Source: an uncultured Sphaerochaeta sp.
Lineage (GTDB): Bacteria; Spirochaetota; Spirochaetia; Sphaerochaetales; Sphaerochaetaceae
DNA length: 64,000 nt
Direction of reading: 5' to 3'
Assembly: GCF_963677075.1 (NCBI RefSeq)
Contig: NZ_OY781873.1
Coordinates: 1,364,001 to 1,428,000, forward strand
This document shows positions 32,669 through 41,496 of the stretch, one piece after another (position 1 is the stretch's first letter; each line of letters starts with the position of its first letter). Position numbers and translations under genes: made by a program. The notes under the pieces were generated by a model. It did no database searches. It was not told where the DNA came from and saw only the letters and a program-made list of their open reading frames with translations.

Positions 32669-33445
32669 ATGTTGGCAAAACGAATCATTCCCTGTCTTGA
32701 TGTGCGTGATGGACGTACGGTAAAAGGGGTCAACTTCGTGAACTTGCGTGATGCGGGGGATGCAGTGGAACTTGCTCAGGCCTATAGCCGCTGCGGCGCT
32801 GATGAGCTTACCTTCCTTGATATCACAGCAACGGTGGAGAACCGTTCAACGTTCCGTTCCTTGGTAAGGAGTATTGCCGACCATATCGGCATTCCTTTTA
32901 CCGTTGGTGGTGGCATCAGGAATGAGGCAGACGTGGCCTCTCTCCTTGACAGCGGCGCCGACAAGATCTCCATCAATAGCCAGGCCGTGGCAAAACCGGA
33001 TGTCATCGATGAGCTCGCTCTGCGTTTTGGCAGTCAATGTGTGGTCTGTGCCATCGATGCAAGAAGGAATCCTGCCTTTGACAATGGAGCTGAGGAAGGT
33101 TGGGAGGTATACGTCCATGGCGGGAGAAAAGGAACTGGGATAGATGTTATCTCCTGGGCGAAGGAAGCCTACAGCAGGGGAGCAGGAGAAATTCTGCTTA
33201 CCAGCATGGAACACGACGGAGTGAAGGGAGGGTTTGCTGTTGACCTGACCCGTCGAGTCTCTGAGGCGGTGGGAATTCCTGTCATCGCGAGTGGAGGGGC
33301 TGGGACGATGGAACATTTCCATGAAGTATTCACCGATGGCAAGGCCGACGCAGCATTGGCAGCCTCCATCTTTCATTTTCATGAAATTGATATCCCAGAG
33401 TTGAAGATTTTTCTTGAACAACATGGTATAACTATGCGTAAGTAG
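32669..33445 (+). CDS. hisF: Imidazole glycerol phosphate synthase, cyclase subunit
   Basis: 258 residues from ATG 32669, one base after the hisA stop; the GGGGAGGAA in the hisA end is its ribosome site. [22 protein letters not shown] (catalytic Asp11), [41 protein letters not shown] (Asp130) and [13 protein letters not shown]. Condenses PRFAR with HisH-supplied ammonia to give IGP and AICAR. Confidence 0.96.
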   Translation: MLAKRIIPCLDVRDGRTVKGVNFVNLRDAGDAVELAQAYSRCGADELTFLDITATVENRSTFRSLVRSIADHIGIPFTVGGGIRNEADVASLLDSGADKISINSQAVAKPDVIDELALRFGSQCVVCAIDARRNPAFDNGAEEGWEVYVHGGRKGTGIDVISWAKEAYSRGAGEILLTSMEHDGVKGGFAVDLTRRVSEAVGIPVIASGGAGTMEHFHEVFTDGKADAALAASIFHFHEIDIPELKIFLEQHGITMRK

Positions 33446-33464
33446 TAGTAAGGAGATGGATTAT

Positions 33465-34073
33465 ATGGCTCTTGATTTCGAAAAACAGGGTGGATTGGTT
33501 CCCGCAATTATCCAGGATTCTGTGACAAACAAGGTGTTGATGCTCGGTTATATGAGCGATGAGTCGCTCAAAATTACCCGTGACCGTGGGCTTGTCACCT
33601 TCTGGTCCAGAAGTCGCAATACGCTTTGGACGAAAGGCGAGACCAGTGGAAATTATCTTGAGGTCAGGGATATCATTGAGGATTGTGACCATGACACCCT
33701 CCTGATCAAGGCAATACCCACTGGACCGGTGTGCCACACTGGAAGTGATACCTGTTTTGCAGAAGAAAACAACCCTGAAAAAATTCCAGCAACCGACTTC
33801 TTATTCTACCTTGAGCAGGTTATCCATGACCGCCGTGAATTCCCCCAGGAAGGTTCATACACCAACCATCTTTTCAGTAGAGGCATCAACAAGATTGCAC
33901 AGAAAGTAGGGGAAGAGGCAGTTGAGCTCATCATTGAAAGCAAGGATGACAACAAGGACCTGTTCCTCGGGGAAGCTGCAGACCTTCTCTACCACTTTTT
34001 AGTACTCCTTACCCAGAAGGAAGTACGGTTGAGTGAAGTTGTTGAGATTCTCAAGGGAAGACATAGTAGATAG
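33465..34073 (+). CDS. hisI: Phosphoribosyl-AMP cyclohydrolase / phosphoribosyl-ATP pyrophosphatase
   Basis: 202 residues, bifunctional HisI-HisE. ATG 33465 is chosen because AAGGAG lies nine bases upstream; ATG 33456 would touch that site. Cyclohydrolase part: VLMLGYMSDESL, TFWSRSRNTLWTKGETSGN, zinc/magnesium motif DCDHDTLLIKA, GPVCHTGSDTCF. Pyrophosphatase part from about 110: INKIAQKVGEEAVELIIES and GEAADLLYHFLVLL. Steps 2 and 3 of the pathway. Last his gene before a strong terminator. Confidence 0.95.
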   Translation: MALDFEKQGGLVPAIIQDSVTNKVLMLGYMSDESLKITRDRGLVTFWSRSRNTLWTKGETSGNYLEVRDIIEDCDHDTLLIKAIPTGPVCHTGSDTCFAEENNPEKIPATDFLFYLEQVIHDRREFPQEGSYTNHLFSRGINKIAQKVGEEAVELIIESKDDNKDLFLGEAADLLYHFLVLLTQKEVRLSEVVEILKGRHSR

Positions 34074-34094
34074 TACAGCCACTTCCACCAAGAA

Positions 34095-34127
34095 AACCCC
34101 CGCCAATATAACATGAAGCGGGGGTTT
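34095..34127. terminator. Bidirectional terminator between hisI and the P-type ATPase gene
   Basis: Nine-base-pair GC-rich stem (AACCCCCGC 34095-34103 with GCGGGGGTT 34118-34126) with A-runs on the left and T-rich sequence on the right, so it can end the convergent transcripts from both sides. Confidence 0.85.
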
Positions 34128-34163
34128 GTTGTCTCCAATCATATATATGGAATTGAAGGTGAG

Positions 34164-36842
34164 CTACGATTTCCGTATACGTCTCTTGATAGCCCTTTCT
34201 GCCTGGATGATCAGCAGAGGGAGTACGGCTCCTGCAAGCACAAGCAGCCACTGTGTTGCATTGAGTGCCGTGGTGCCAAGCGCGTTGCTTAACAATGGTA
34301 CATAAATAGCAATTAGCTGCAAGAGAACAGAAATGATGAGCGCAAAGATCAAAAACCGATTTCTCAGGATACCTCTATCGAGACCAAAGGATTCCTTTTC
34401 CCGAACGTTGAAGATATGTGCCAGCTGCCCAAAAGCCATGGTGGTGAAGGTGATGGTCTGTGCGACTCGTATCTCCCATCCCATAGCAAGGGAGAGCATA
34501 AAGACAGCGAGTGCTCCCAAGCTGATCACGGCTCCATTCCCAAGGACTCCCATTGCGAATGAACGGTTCATGATTCCTCGCCTTGGGTCCCTTGGTTCTC
34601 GTTTCATCACTCCTGGCTCCCCTGGTTCCCATGCAAGTGACATTGCCGGCAAGACATCAACCACCAGATTCAGCCAAAGGATTTGCAGGGCAACAATCGG
34701 CATCGGCAGTCCCAGCATGATGGAGATGAAGACCACGAAAATCTCAATGAAGTTGCAGGAGAAGAGGAAGTAGATGAATTTTTCGATATTGTCGAAAATA
34801 ACTCTCCCCTCTCTCACTGCATCGACGATGGTAGAGAAGCGGTCATCGGTAAGGATCATGTCCGATGCTTCCTTCGCGACCTCGGTTCCTCGTATTCCCA
34901 TAGCCACTCCAATGTCAGCACCATTGAGCGCAGGAGCATCATTCACCCCATCTCCGGTCATTGCGGTTATCTCTTCATCGATCTTCAGGGCCCTGACAAT
35001 TTGCAATTTATTCTCCGGAGAGACCCGGGCAAAGATGGACGTGTTTTTGATCTTCTCTGCAAGCTCATCCTCACTCATCTGGTCCATTTCCTTTCCGGTG
35101 ATAACCTCACCTGAAACATCCATTCCTATACGCCCCGCGATAATACCTGCGGTCTTTGGATGATCACCGGTGATCATAATGACGCGGATGCCCGCTTCCC
35201 TGGCTTCCTGAATCGCTTGTTTTACATCCTCACGAGGAGGATCGATGATACCTGCGAGGCCCAGGATGGTGAATCCTTGTTGCAGGGCATCTTGCATTGC
35301 CTGCTCAGATCCATCTCCCTGATACCCAGGCAACTTTCCGACTGCAAGGACACGTAGACCTTCACTTGCAAGTGTTTCATTGGCTTCCTGGAGCAATTGT
35401 TTCTCTTTCTGGTCCATTCCACTCATATCAATCAGGACATCGGGAGCACCCTTGATGAACAGGGTTTTCTCTTTATTGTCCTGTTGGTATGTGGTTGCCA
35501 TGTACTTGGCTTTGGAGTCGAATGGAATCTCCCCGATACGTTCCCATGCTCCATCTTCCATCTCCTTCCTGTCGATAGAAGCCTTTCTCCCTAAAACGAC
35601 CAATGCCCCCTCGGTAGGATCTCCTACGATGGAGTAGGTCTCTTCCTTCACCAGCGTTGCGTTGCTGGAAAAGGCGCCAGCGAGCAGAAACTCCTGCAAG
35701 AAATCATGTTCTGATGGATCAATTTCACCATCGTCGTTTGAGAATGTTCCCTCTGGTTCATATCCTTTGCCTGTAACCGTATAGACAGATCCATCCTTCA
35801 GATGCAAATGGGTGACCGTCATCTGGTTTTCGGTGAGTGTCCCTGTCTTGTCAGTACAGATTACGGTGGTCGATCCCAAGGTCTCCACTGCAGGGAGACT
35901 TTTTACCAAGGCATTATGATTTGCCATGGTTTTCATTCCCAGTGCCAGGGTGATGGTGGAGACAGCAGGAAGTGCTTCGGGTACTGCTGCAATGGCAAGA
36001 ATGATACCTATCTTGATCATCTCATAAAGCTCTCTGCCGGTGATAATCCCTGTAATGGTCACAATCGCTGCTACCGCAAAAGAGATCACCATCAAGGATT
36101 TTCCCAGGGTGTTGAGCTGTTTTTCCAATGGTGTATCGGACTGTTCTTCTTCCTCGAGCATGGAACTGATTCGTCCCAACTCGCTGTTCATGCCGGTACC
36201 GGTAACAATGGCATAGGCATTGCCCCGTGTGGCTGCGGTGCCAGCGTGCACCATGTTCTTTCTATCCCCGATTGGGACATCCTGCTCGTCTATGGTCAGC
36301 GTATCTTTGTCTATTGCCTCTGATTCCCCGGTCAACGCCGATTCATTGGTTGCAAAGTTTTTCGTGCTGGTCAGGCGGCCATCAATGGTGATTGAATCCC
36401 CCTCTTCGATATATATCAAGTCACCGATAACAAGACCTGAGGACTCAATTTCCGTGAGAGAGCCACCGCGAATGACCTTGGCGGTGGTTTTTACCATGTT
36501 TTGCAGAGATTCCACAGATTTTTGTGCCTTGTATTCACTGATGAACCCGGAGAGTACTGCAATGAGAATTGCGATGATGATGGCGATTCCCTCTACCGTA
36601 TCTCCCATGATGAAGGCTACAGCACCGGCGACCATGAGTAGGTAGACGATGATGTTGTTCAGGTTTGAAAGCAAGATTTTCCAAGCAGAGACCTTGCTTC
36701 CTGACTCAATCGTATTTGGGCCAAACTCATCGAATCGCCTCTGGGCTTCTCCTGGGGAGAGGCCCTCTTTGGCATCAGTAGAGAGTGTTTCTATGAGCTC
36801 TTGTTCGCTGTATGCATAGGGTTTCTTTTCCAGGTTTTGCAA
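34164..36842 (-). CDS. P-type cation-transporting ATPase (P2A-like, Ca2+-type)
   Basis: 892 residues starting at TTG 36842 after a GGGGGA ribosome site. Cation-ATPase N-domain (LSTDAKEGLSPGEAQRRFDEFGPN), TGES-type actuator loop (ALTGESEAID), AAVPEALPAVSTITLALGMKTMA (ion-binding helix 4 PEALP), phosphorylation site CTDKTGTLTENQ with Asp331, KGAPDVL, GITGDHPKTA-like MITGDHPKTAG and MTGDGVNDAPAL. The C-terminal six-helix cation-ATPase domain includes FLFSCNFIEIF and LQILWLNLVVDVLPA. Most like PMR1/SERCA-type calcium pumps; Na+ or Mn2+ cannot be excluded. Confidence 0.92.
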   Translation of the reverse strand: MQNLEKKPYAYSEQELIETLSTDAKEGLSPGEAQRRFDEFGPNTIESGSKVSAWKILLSNLNNIIVYLLMVAGAVAFIMGDTVEGIAIIIAILIAVLSGFISEYKAQKSVESLQNMVKTTAKVIRGGSLTEIESSGLVIGDLIYIEEGDSITIDGRLTSTKNFATNESALTGESEAIDKDTLTIDEQDVPIGDRKNMVHAGTAATRGNAYAIVTGTGMNSELGRISSMLEEEEQSDTPLEKQLNTLGKSLMVISFAVAAIVTITGIITGRELYEMIKIGIILAIAAVPEALPAVSTITLALGMKTMANHNALVKSLPAVETLGSTTVICTDKTGTLTENQMTVTHLHLKDGSVYTVTGKGYEPEGTFSNDDGEIDPSEHDFLQEFLLAGAFSSNATLVKEETYSIVGDPTEGALVVLGRKASIDRKEMEDGAWERIGEIPFDSKAKYMATTYQQDNKEKTLFIKGAPDVLIDMSGMDQKEKQLLQEANETLASEGLRVLAVGKLPGYQGDGSEQAMQDALQQGFTILGLAGIIDPPREDVKQAIQEAREAGIRVIMITGDHPKTAGIIAGRIGMDVSGEVITGKEMDQMSEDELAEKIKNTSIFARVSPENKLQIVRALKIDEEITAMTGDGVNDAPALNGADIGVAMGIRGTEVAKEASDMILTDDRFSTIVDAVREGRVIFDNIEKFIYFLFSCNFIEIFVVFISIMLGLPMPIVALQILWLNLVVDVLPAMSLAWEPGEPGVMKREPRDPRRGIMNRSFAMGVLGNGAVISLGALAVFMLSLAMGWEIRVAQTITFTTMAFGQLAHIFNVREKESFGLDRGILRNRFLIFALIISVLLQLIAIYVPLLSNALGTTALNATQWLLVLAGAVLPLLIIQAERAIKRRIRKS

Positions 36843-36921
36843 CTGCTTCCCCCTTCATTGTGGATGGCGAAAGTATAGCATGGGAGCAATCACACAGCAA
36901 AATAATACAGGAAAAGCTCAG

Positions 36922-37830
36922 TCATTCGCATCCTATTCCATAGTTTTTTAGGACAGAGAGCGCTTTATAGGTGATGAATCGGCTTCTTTCACGTTTCTGT
37001 TCATACACCAAATGGACTGCACCCGGATGTATATATTCCAGGTCCCAGAATCCATCCTTTTCTTTGGTTTTCAACCAATGAAGAGCATTGCGTATATGTT
37101 TATCACAGGGGTAGTTGAAACGTGAGGCAGCAACGAGGAAGCGAAGTATGTCATAGTGGTAATAGTGAGGATAGGTGAGTTTCTGATAGCGTTTATCATC
37201 ATCCCAGAATAGGTCATGAGCAAGGATAAACTCTATGGCCTCTTGCACAGCTTCGTGAACAAGATGGTGTTGAATTTGTAATCCATTTTCAAGATAGGAG
37301 AGAAATCCCTCGATCACACAGATGGTTGTGTGTGAATCCCCTATGGGAGAATCATAATTCCAGCTATAGCCGCCTTGGGGTTTTTTCTGTGAAAGGAGGT
37401 AGGTGACAAGGCTTTCAACTCGATCATCATCTGGGCAGAAGTAGGCTGCATAGTCCAAGAACATGCCATCGATGGCAATATCACTTGGCATGATACTCTT
37501 CGCCAGGTTCATTCCCCCGCTGGGAAGCATGCATTCATTGAAAGTCCTGGTTACCATTTCCTGACAAGCTTTTACTCCAGGGTGAATTCCGAGCTGTCTC
37601 AATGCATAGAGCGTGTAGTGTGTGCTGGTCCATTTTGGTTGATAGAACCTGAGGCCCCAATGCCCTGTTTCGGTCTGGCAAGAGAGTAGTTTTTTTCCGT
37701 ACCCCTCTCTCTCAATCCTTTTCTGGAGCGATTCGACCACTGAGGCTTCACTGTCAAGGAGTGTAGTATGGGTGAGGTATTGAATGGAAACATCTCCATC
37801 CAGTAACCACCTGATCACTGTATCTTGCAT
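36922..37830 (-). CDS. Alpha/alpha-toroid (terpene-cyclase/prenyltransferase-like) protein of unknown function
   Basis: 302 residues, no signal peptide. It contains repeated helix-hairpin units with GHWGLRFYQPKWTSTHYTLYALRQLGI, GGYSWNYDSPIGDSHTTICVIEGFLSYL and KDGFWDLEYIHPGAVHLVYEQ, a pattern of the six-hairpin/toroid superfamily (squalene cyclase, prenyltransferase beta, lyases). No catalytic DxDD motif is present. GGAGG precedes the ATG. It stands alone between the ATPase and the sugar operon. Function not known. Confidence 0.65.
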   Translation of the reverse strand: MQDTVIRWLLDGDVSIQYLTHTTLLDSEASVVESLQKRIEREGYGKKLLSCQTETGHWGLRFYQPKWTSTHYTLYALRQLGIHPGVKACQEMVTRTFNECMLPSGGMNLAKSIMPSDIAIDGMFLDYAAYFCPDDDRVESLVTYLLSQKKPQGGYSWNYDSPIGDSHTTICVIEGFLSYLENGLQIQHHLVHEAVQEAIEFILAHDLFWDDDKRYQKLTYPHYYHYDILRFLVAASRFNYPCDKHIRNALHWLKTKEKDGFWDLEYIHPGAVHLVYEQKRERSRFITYKALSVLKNYGIGCE

Positions 37831-37955
37831 GGACCCTCCAAGAGGAGTGCTGGCTCTATGTAGTGTACTGCTCTCATTGTACTATGCAAAGGGTTTTTAT
37901 CTATATGGTTATATAACAGTGTGTTAGATATTTTGTTCTCTATGTAACTTTTCAT

Positions 37956-38005
37956 TTGACAGATATGAAAAGGTGTGAAACAATATATGTATGGAAACGC
38001 TTCCA
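37956..38005 (+). promoter_or_regulatory. Promoter region and LacI-type operator of the alpha-glucoside operon
   Basis: TTGACA at 37956-37961 with an AACAAT box 17 bases on (37979-37984). The 14-bp palindrome TGGAAACGCTTCCA (37992-38005), with the central CG step typical of LacI-family sites, covers the expected start of transcription. A second palindrome TGCGTTTAACGCA lies at 38067-38079. The regulator at 44440-45405 is the likely ligand. Confidence 0.7.
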
Positions 38006-38125
38006 CGGTATGAAGTATCTTGTTTCCCCAGTGTTCTGCTCTCTCATATCGCTGTGAAGTGTGTGATGCGTTTAACGCAATAGGTAATCATACCGCTTGG
38101 GAAAACCAAGCAAAAGGAGAGGAGA

Positions 38126-39403
38126 ATGAAGAAAGCAGTAGTAGTAGTGTTACTCATTGCATTGGTGGTTCTACCATCAGCATTTGCTGCTGGACAAGCT
38201 GACACCAAAGAAGACGACAAGAAGGTCGTACAGGTGTTTGGAGCTTTCGTAGATGAGGAACTGAGACGTTTTGAAGAGGCAATCGTGCCATTCGAAGAGA
38301 GGACAGGAATCGATGTAATCTACGAAGGATCGAAGGACTTTGAGACGCTGATCAGTGTACGTGTTGAGGGTGGTAATCCCCCAGATATCGCTGCACTTCC
38401 CCAGCCTGGTCTCATGTATAACTTTGCTTCCCAGGGATACCTGGTTCCAATGTGGGACTCCCTGTTGGAAACAGTCGATGCAAACTATGCACCGGTTTGG
38501 AAAGACCTGGGTTCCTATGATGGCACCCCCTACGGCGTATTCCACCGTGTAAATGCAAAGAGTTTTGTGTGGTATCCCAAGAAAGCTTGGGCAAGAGAAG
38601 GATATGAAGTTCCTACCACATGGGACGAATTGATCGCCCTGATGGACAAAATGGTCGCCAATGGACATACCCCTTGGTCAATCGGTATTGAAGCCGGTGG
38701 AGCCACAGGTTGGGTTGGTACCGACTGGGTTGAGGATGTCATGCTCAGAACCGCTGGTCCTGAAGTGTATGACAAATGGGTAAACCACGAGATTGCATTC
38801 AATGCACCTGAGGTTCGAGAAGCCTTCGAGGTAATTGGCGATATTTGGTTGAATCCAAAATATGTCTATGGTGGAACCAATACCATTCTTACCCAGAGTT
38901 ATACTGATTCCCCACGAACCATGTTTGAGAATCCTCCACGCTCTTGGATGCATCGACAGGGTAACTTTGTCACCTCGTTCCTCCAGGATGACATTCAGGC
39001 AAATCTTGAGGAAGAAGTAGGAGTATTCCCACTTCCTGGTATCAATGATGAGTTTGGTATTCCTATTCTTGGTGGTGGTGACCAGTTTGTTGTCTTCAAT
39101 GACCGCCCTGAAGTCCGTGAGTTCATGGAATTCCTGGCAACTTGGGAATCTGGTGAGATCTGGGCAAAGAGAGGCGGAGCTCTCTTCCCCTATCTTAATC
39201 AGGATATAAATGCCTACCCGAACGAGATTGAACGCTCACTTGCTGAATCCCTGGTGAATGCCAAGGTCTTCAGATTTGATGCTTCCGATCTGATGCCGGG
39301 CCAAGTTGGAGCGGGCTCTTTCTGGACTGGTATTGTTGACTGGGTCAACGGCAAGAGCCTTGATGCCATGTTGAACGATGTTCAGAAATCCTGGCCGGAA
39401 TAA
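38126..39403 (+). CDS. Alpha-glucoside ABC transporter substrate-binding protein (AglE-like)
   Basis: 425 residues with a signal peptide (MKKAVVVVLLIALVVLPSAFA) and the following AAGQADTKE. CUT1 family solute-binding protein: VQVFGAFVDEELRRFEEAIVPFEERTGIDVIYEGS, GNPPDIAALPQPG, VPTTWDELIALMDKM, GGDQFVVF. Aromatic-rich patches (GTDWVEDVMLR, GQVGAGSFWTGIVDWV) suit sugar stacking. It delivers an oligosaccharide, probably an alpha-glucoside given the GH65 phosphorylase downstream. The likely ribosome site is AAAGGAGAGGAG. Confidence 0.88.
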   Translation: MKKAVVVVLLIALVVLPSAFAAGQADTKEDDKKVVQVFGAFVDEELRRFEEAIVPFEERTGIDVIYEGSKDFETLISVRVEGGNPPDIAALPQPGLMYNFASQGYLVPMWDSLLETVDANYAPVWKDLGSYDGTPYGVFHRVNAKSFVWYPKKAWAREGYEVPTTWDELIALMDKMVANGHTPWSIGIEAGGATGWVGTDWVEDVMLRTAGPEVYDKWVNHEIAFNAPEVREAFEVIGDIWLNPKYVYGGTNTILTQSYTDSPRTMFENPPRSWMHRQGNFVTSFLQDDIQANLEEEVGVFPLPGINDEFGIPILGGGDQFVVFNDRPEVREFMEFLATWESGEIWAKRGGALFPYLNQDINAYPNEIERSLAESLVNAKVFRFDASDLMPGQVGAGSFWTGIVDWVNGKSLDAMLNDVQKSWPE

Positions 39404-39417
39404 GTAGACGATGTGTT

Positions 39418-39451
39418 GCACCGGCAGAGAAGTAGTACTTCCTGCCGGTGC
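39418..39451 (+). promoter_or_regulatory. Long intercistronic hairpin between binding protein and permease genes
   Basis: Arms GCACCGGCAG (39418-39427) and CTGCCGGTGC (39442-39451) plus an inner GAAGT/ACTTC stem, 15 pairs with a one-base bulge and a three-base loop. No T-run follows. It likely protects the upstream mRNA end or partly terminates, so that the binding protein is made in excess. Confidence 0.75.
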
Positions 39452-39482
39452 TCTTGTATCGTACTCTCAAAGGGGAACGTAC

Positions 39483-40583
39483 ATGACAACAATTGAAAGA
39501 CAAGGGAAACCTACATCACCCCTCGCAAAACTTGGTCGTATAGCATTTTCTGTTCTTGTGCTTGTTGGGGTGTTCTTTGTATTGTGGGTTGGTTTTATCT
39601 TCTTACGGGATAGCAATGCTCCACAAGGAATAATTGCAATCATCGCTATTGTGTGGGGTGTTGGTGGGATTGCTCTTCTGTTCTGGGTTGCTGATTGGGT
39701 TATCAATAGAACCAGTGTTACGACAGCTAAGAAGCTGCAACCGATCATATTTGTAGGACCAGCATTGCTGATCCTCGCTTGGTATCTTTTTATCCCTACC
39801 GTGAGATCACTCTATTTGAGTTTCTTTGATGCTCAGTCGAAGAATTTCGTAGGGCTTGCGAACTATGTGTTCGCTTTTACCGATTCCAAGATGCGTGAAT
39901 CATTCATGAACAATCTCCTGTGGTTAATCATCGGAACCGGCGGGGCAGTCGGCTTCGGTCTTATCATCGCACTACTCGCTGATCGTGTGAAAATGGAGAA
40001 AGTCTTCAAGAGCATCATTTTCATGCCAATGGCAATCTCCTTCGTAGGGGCTGGTGTTATCTGGAGATTTATTTATTCGTACAAACCCGCAGGAGAGGAT
40101 CAGATAGGTTTGCTCAATGCGATTGTTACCTTTTTCGGAGGTGAACCACAAGCCTGGTTTACCATGCCTGTCTGGAACAATATCTTCCTGATTGCCATCT
40201 TGGTATGGCTGCAAACCGGCTATGCCATGGTTATCATCAGCTCTGCACTCAAGGGTGTTCCCTCTACGATTATTGAAGCAGGTCGTATTGATGGGGCAGG
40301 GGAGTTCAGGATAATCAGGAGTATTATCATACCCTTCATTGCTCCCACCCTTATCACAGTATCAACAACGATTATCATTATTACGTTGAAGATATTCGAT
40401 ATTGTATTCACCATGACCAACGGTAACTATGGGACCGAGGTTATTGCAAGCATGCAGTACAAGCAGATGTTCCGTTTCTACCACTATGGACGAGGCTCTG
40501 CAATCGCCATTGTTCTGGTTCTGGCCGTCATACCTGTCATGTGGTACAACCTGCATCAGTTCAGTAAAAGGGAGGGCTTCTAA
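39483..40583 (+). CDS. Sugar ABC transporter permease (AglF/MalF-like)
   Basis: 366 residues from ATG 39483, after AAGGGGAACGTAC. Six to eight membrane helices, with two extra N-terminal helices (about 22-80) as in MalF-type permeases. The EAA loop reads EAGRIDGAGEFRIIRSIIIPFIAPTL, the contact site for the ATPase subunit. Partner of the next permease; an ATPase gene is absent from the operon and is presumably shared (MsmK/UgpC type). Confidence 0.88.
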   Translation: MTTIERQGKPTSPLAKLGRIAFSVLVLVGVFFVLWVGFIFLRDSNAPQGIIAIIAIVWGVGGIALLFWVADWVINRTSVTTAKKLQPIIFVGPALLILAWYLFIPTVRSLYLSFFDAQSKNFVGLANYVFAFTDSKMRESFMNNLLWLIIGTGGAVGFGLIIALLADRVKMEKVFKSIIFMPMAISFVGAGVIWRFIYSYKPAGEDQIGLLNAIVTFFGGEPQAWFTMPVWNNIFLIAILVWLQTGYAMVIISSALKGVPSTIIEAGRIDGAGEFRIIRSIIIPFIAPTLITVSTTIIIITLKIFDIVFTMTNGNYGTEVIASMQYKQMFRFYHYGRGSAIAIVLVLAVIPVMWYNLHQFSKREGF

Positions 40584-40584
40584 T

Positions 40585-41493
40585 ATGATTTCCCTTGCAA
40601 GAAAAAGACAAAACAAGTGGACCATGGTGGTCAATATCATTCTGATTGTACTGGTCATCATCTGGAGTATCCCGATCATAGGCCTACTTATCTCATCACT
40701 GAGACCGCAGGATGATGTGTTGAATACCGGATGGTGGACAATTTTTAAAGGTGACGGAGATTTCACCTTGAACAACTATCGACGTGTTTTGGGAGGTAGA
40801 CAAGCCACATTTACTGACGCGGAAGGGAATGTTCTTCGCGCAAGTGGGGACAACCTCTCCCAAGCCTTCATCAATAGTTTTACTGTCACTATTCCCTCGG
40901 TGATCATTCCGATTCTTATTGCAACAGCAGCAGCTTTTGGGTTTGCCTGGATGGTATTTCCCGGTAGGAAACTATTCTTTACCATTGTTGTTGCCCTGTT
41001 GGTGGTTCCATTGCAGATATCCTTGATTCCTATCCTTCGTGATTACATGAAGATTGGACTCACCGGCTCCTATCTGGGGATATGGCTTGCCCATACAGGC
41101 TTCGGTCTGCCGCTTGGAATCTACCTGCTCTATAACTATGTTTCCACCATCCCTCGGGATGTGTTTGAATCAGCATTCCTTGATGGAGCAAGGCCAATGG
41201 TGATCTTCGTACGGCTGGTGCTTCCTCTCTCTGTTCCTGCTATTGCATCGTTGGGTATTTTCCAGTTTCTTTGGGTTTGGAATGACCTGCTGGTAGCATT
41301 GGTCTTCCTCGGTGGTACCAGTGATGTAGCTGTATTGACCCAGCGTCTGGCGAATATGGTGGGATCACGTGGACAGGACTGGCATTTGCTTACTGCAGGG
41401 GCCTTCATTGTCATGATTGTCCCAATTCTCGTATTTTTCTTCCTGCAACGGTACTTTGTACAGGGACTTATGGCAGGATCAGTCAAGGGGTAA
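40585..41493 (+). CDS. Sugar ABC transporter permease (AglG/MalG-like)
   Basis: 302 residues from ATG 40585, one base after the AglF-like stop. Six helices; EAA loop ESAFLDGARPMVIFVRLVLPLSVPAIASLGIFQFLWVWNDLLVALVFL is typical for MalG. GGAGGG lies 11 bases before the start. The frame extended to 40429 would run through the previous gene and is not used. Confidence 0.9.
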   Translation: MISLARKRQNKWTMVVNIILIVLVIIWSIPIIGLLISSLRPQDDVLNTGWWTIFKGDGDFTLNNYRRVLGGRQATFTDAEGNVLRASGDNLSQAFINSFTVTIPSVIIPILIATAAAFGFAWMVFPGRKLFFTIVVALLVVPLQISLIPILRDYMKIGLTGSYLGIWLAHTGFGLPLGIYLLYNYVSTIPRDVFESAFLDGARPMVIFVRLVLPLSVPAIASLGIFQFLWVWNDLLVALVFLGGTSDVAVLTQRLANMVGSRGQDWHLLTAGAFIVMIVPILVFFFLQRYFVQGLMAGSVKG

Positions 41494-41496
41494 TAC

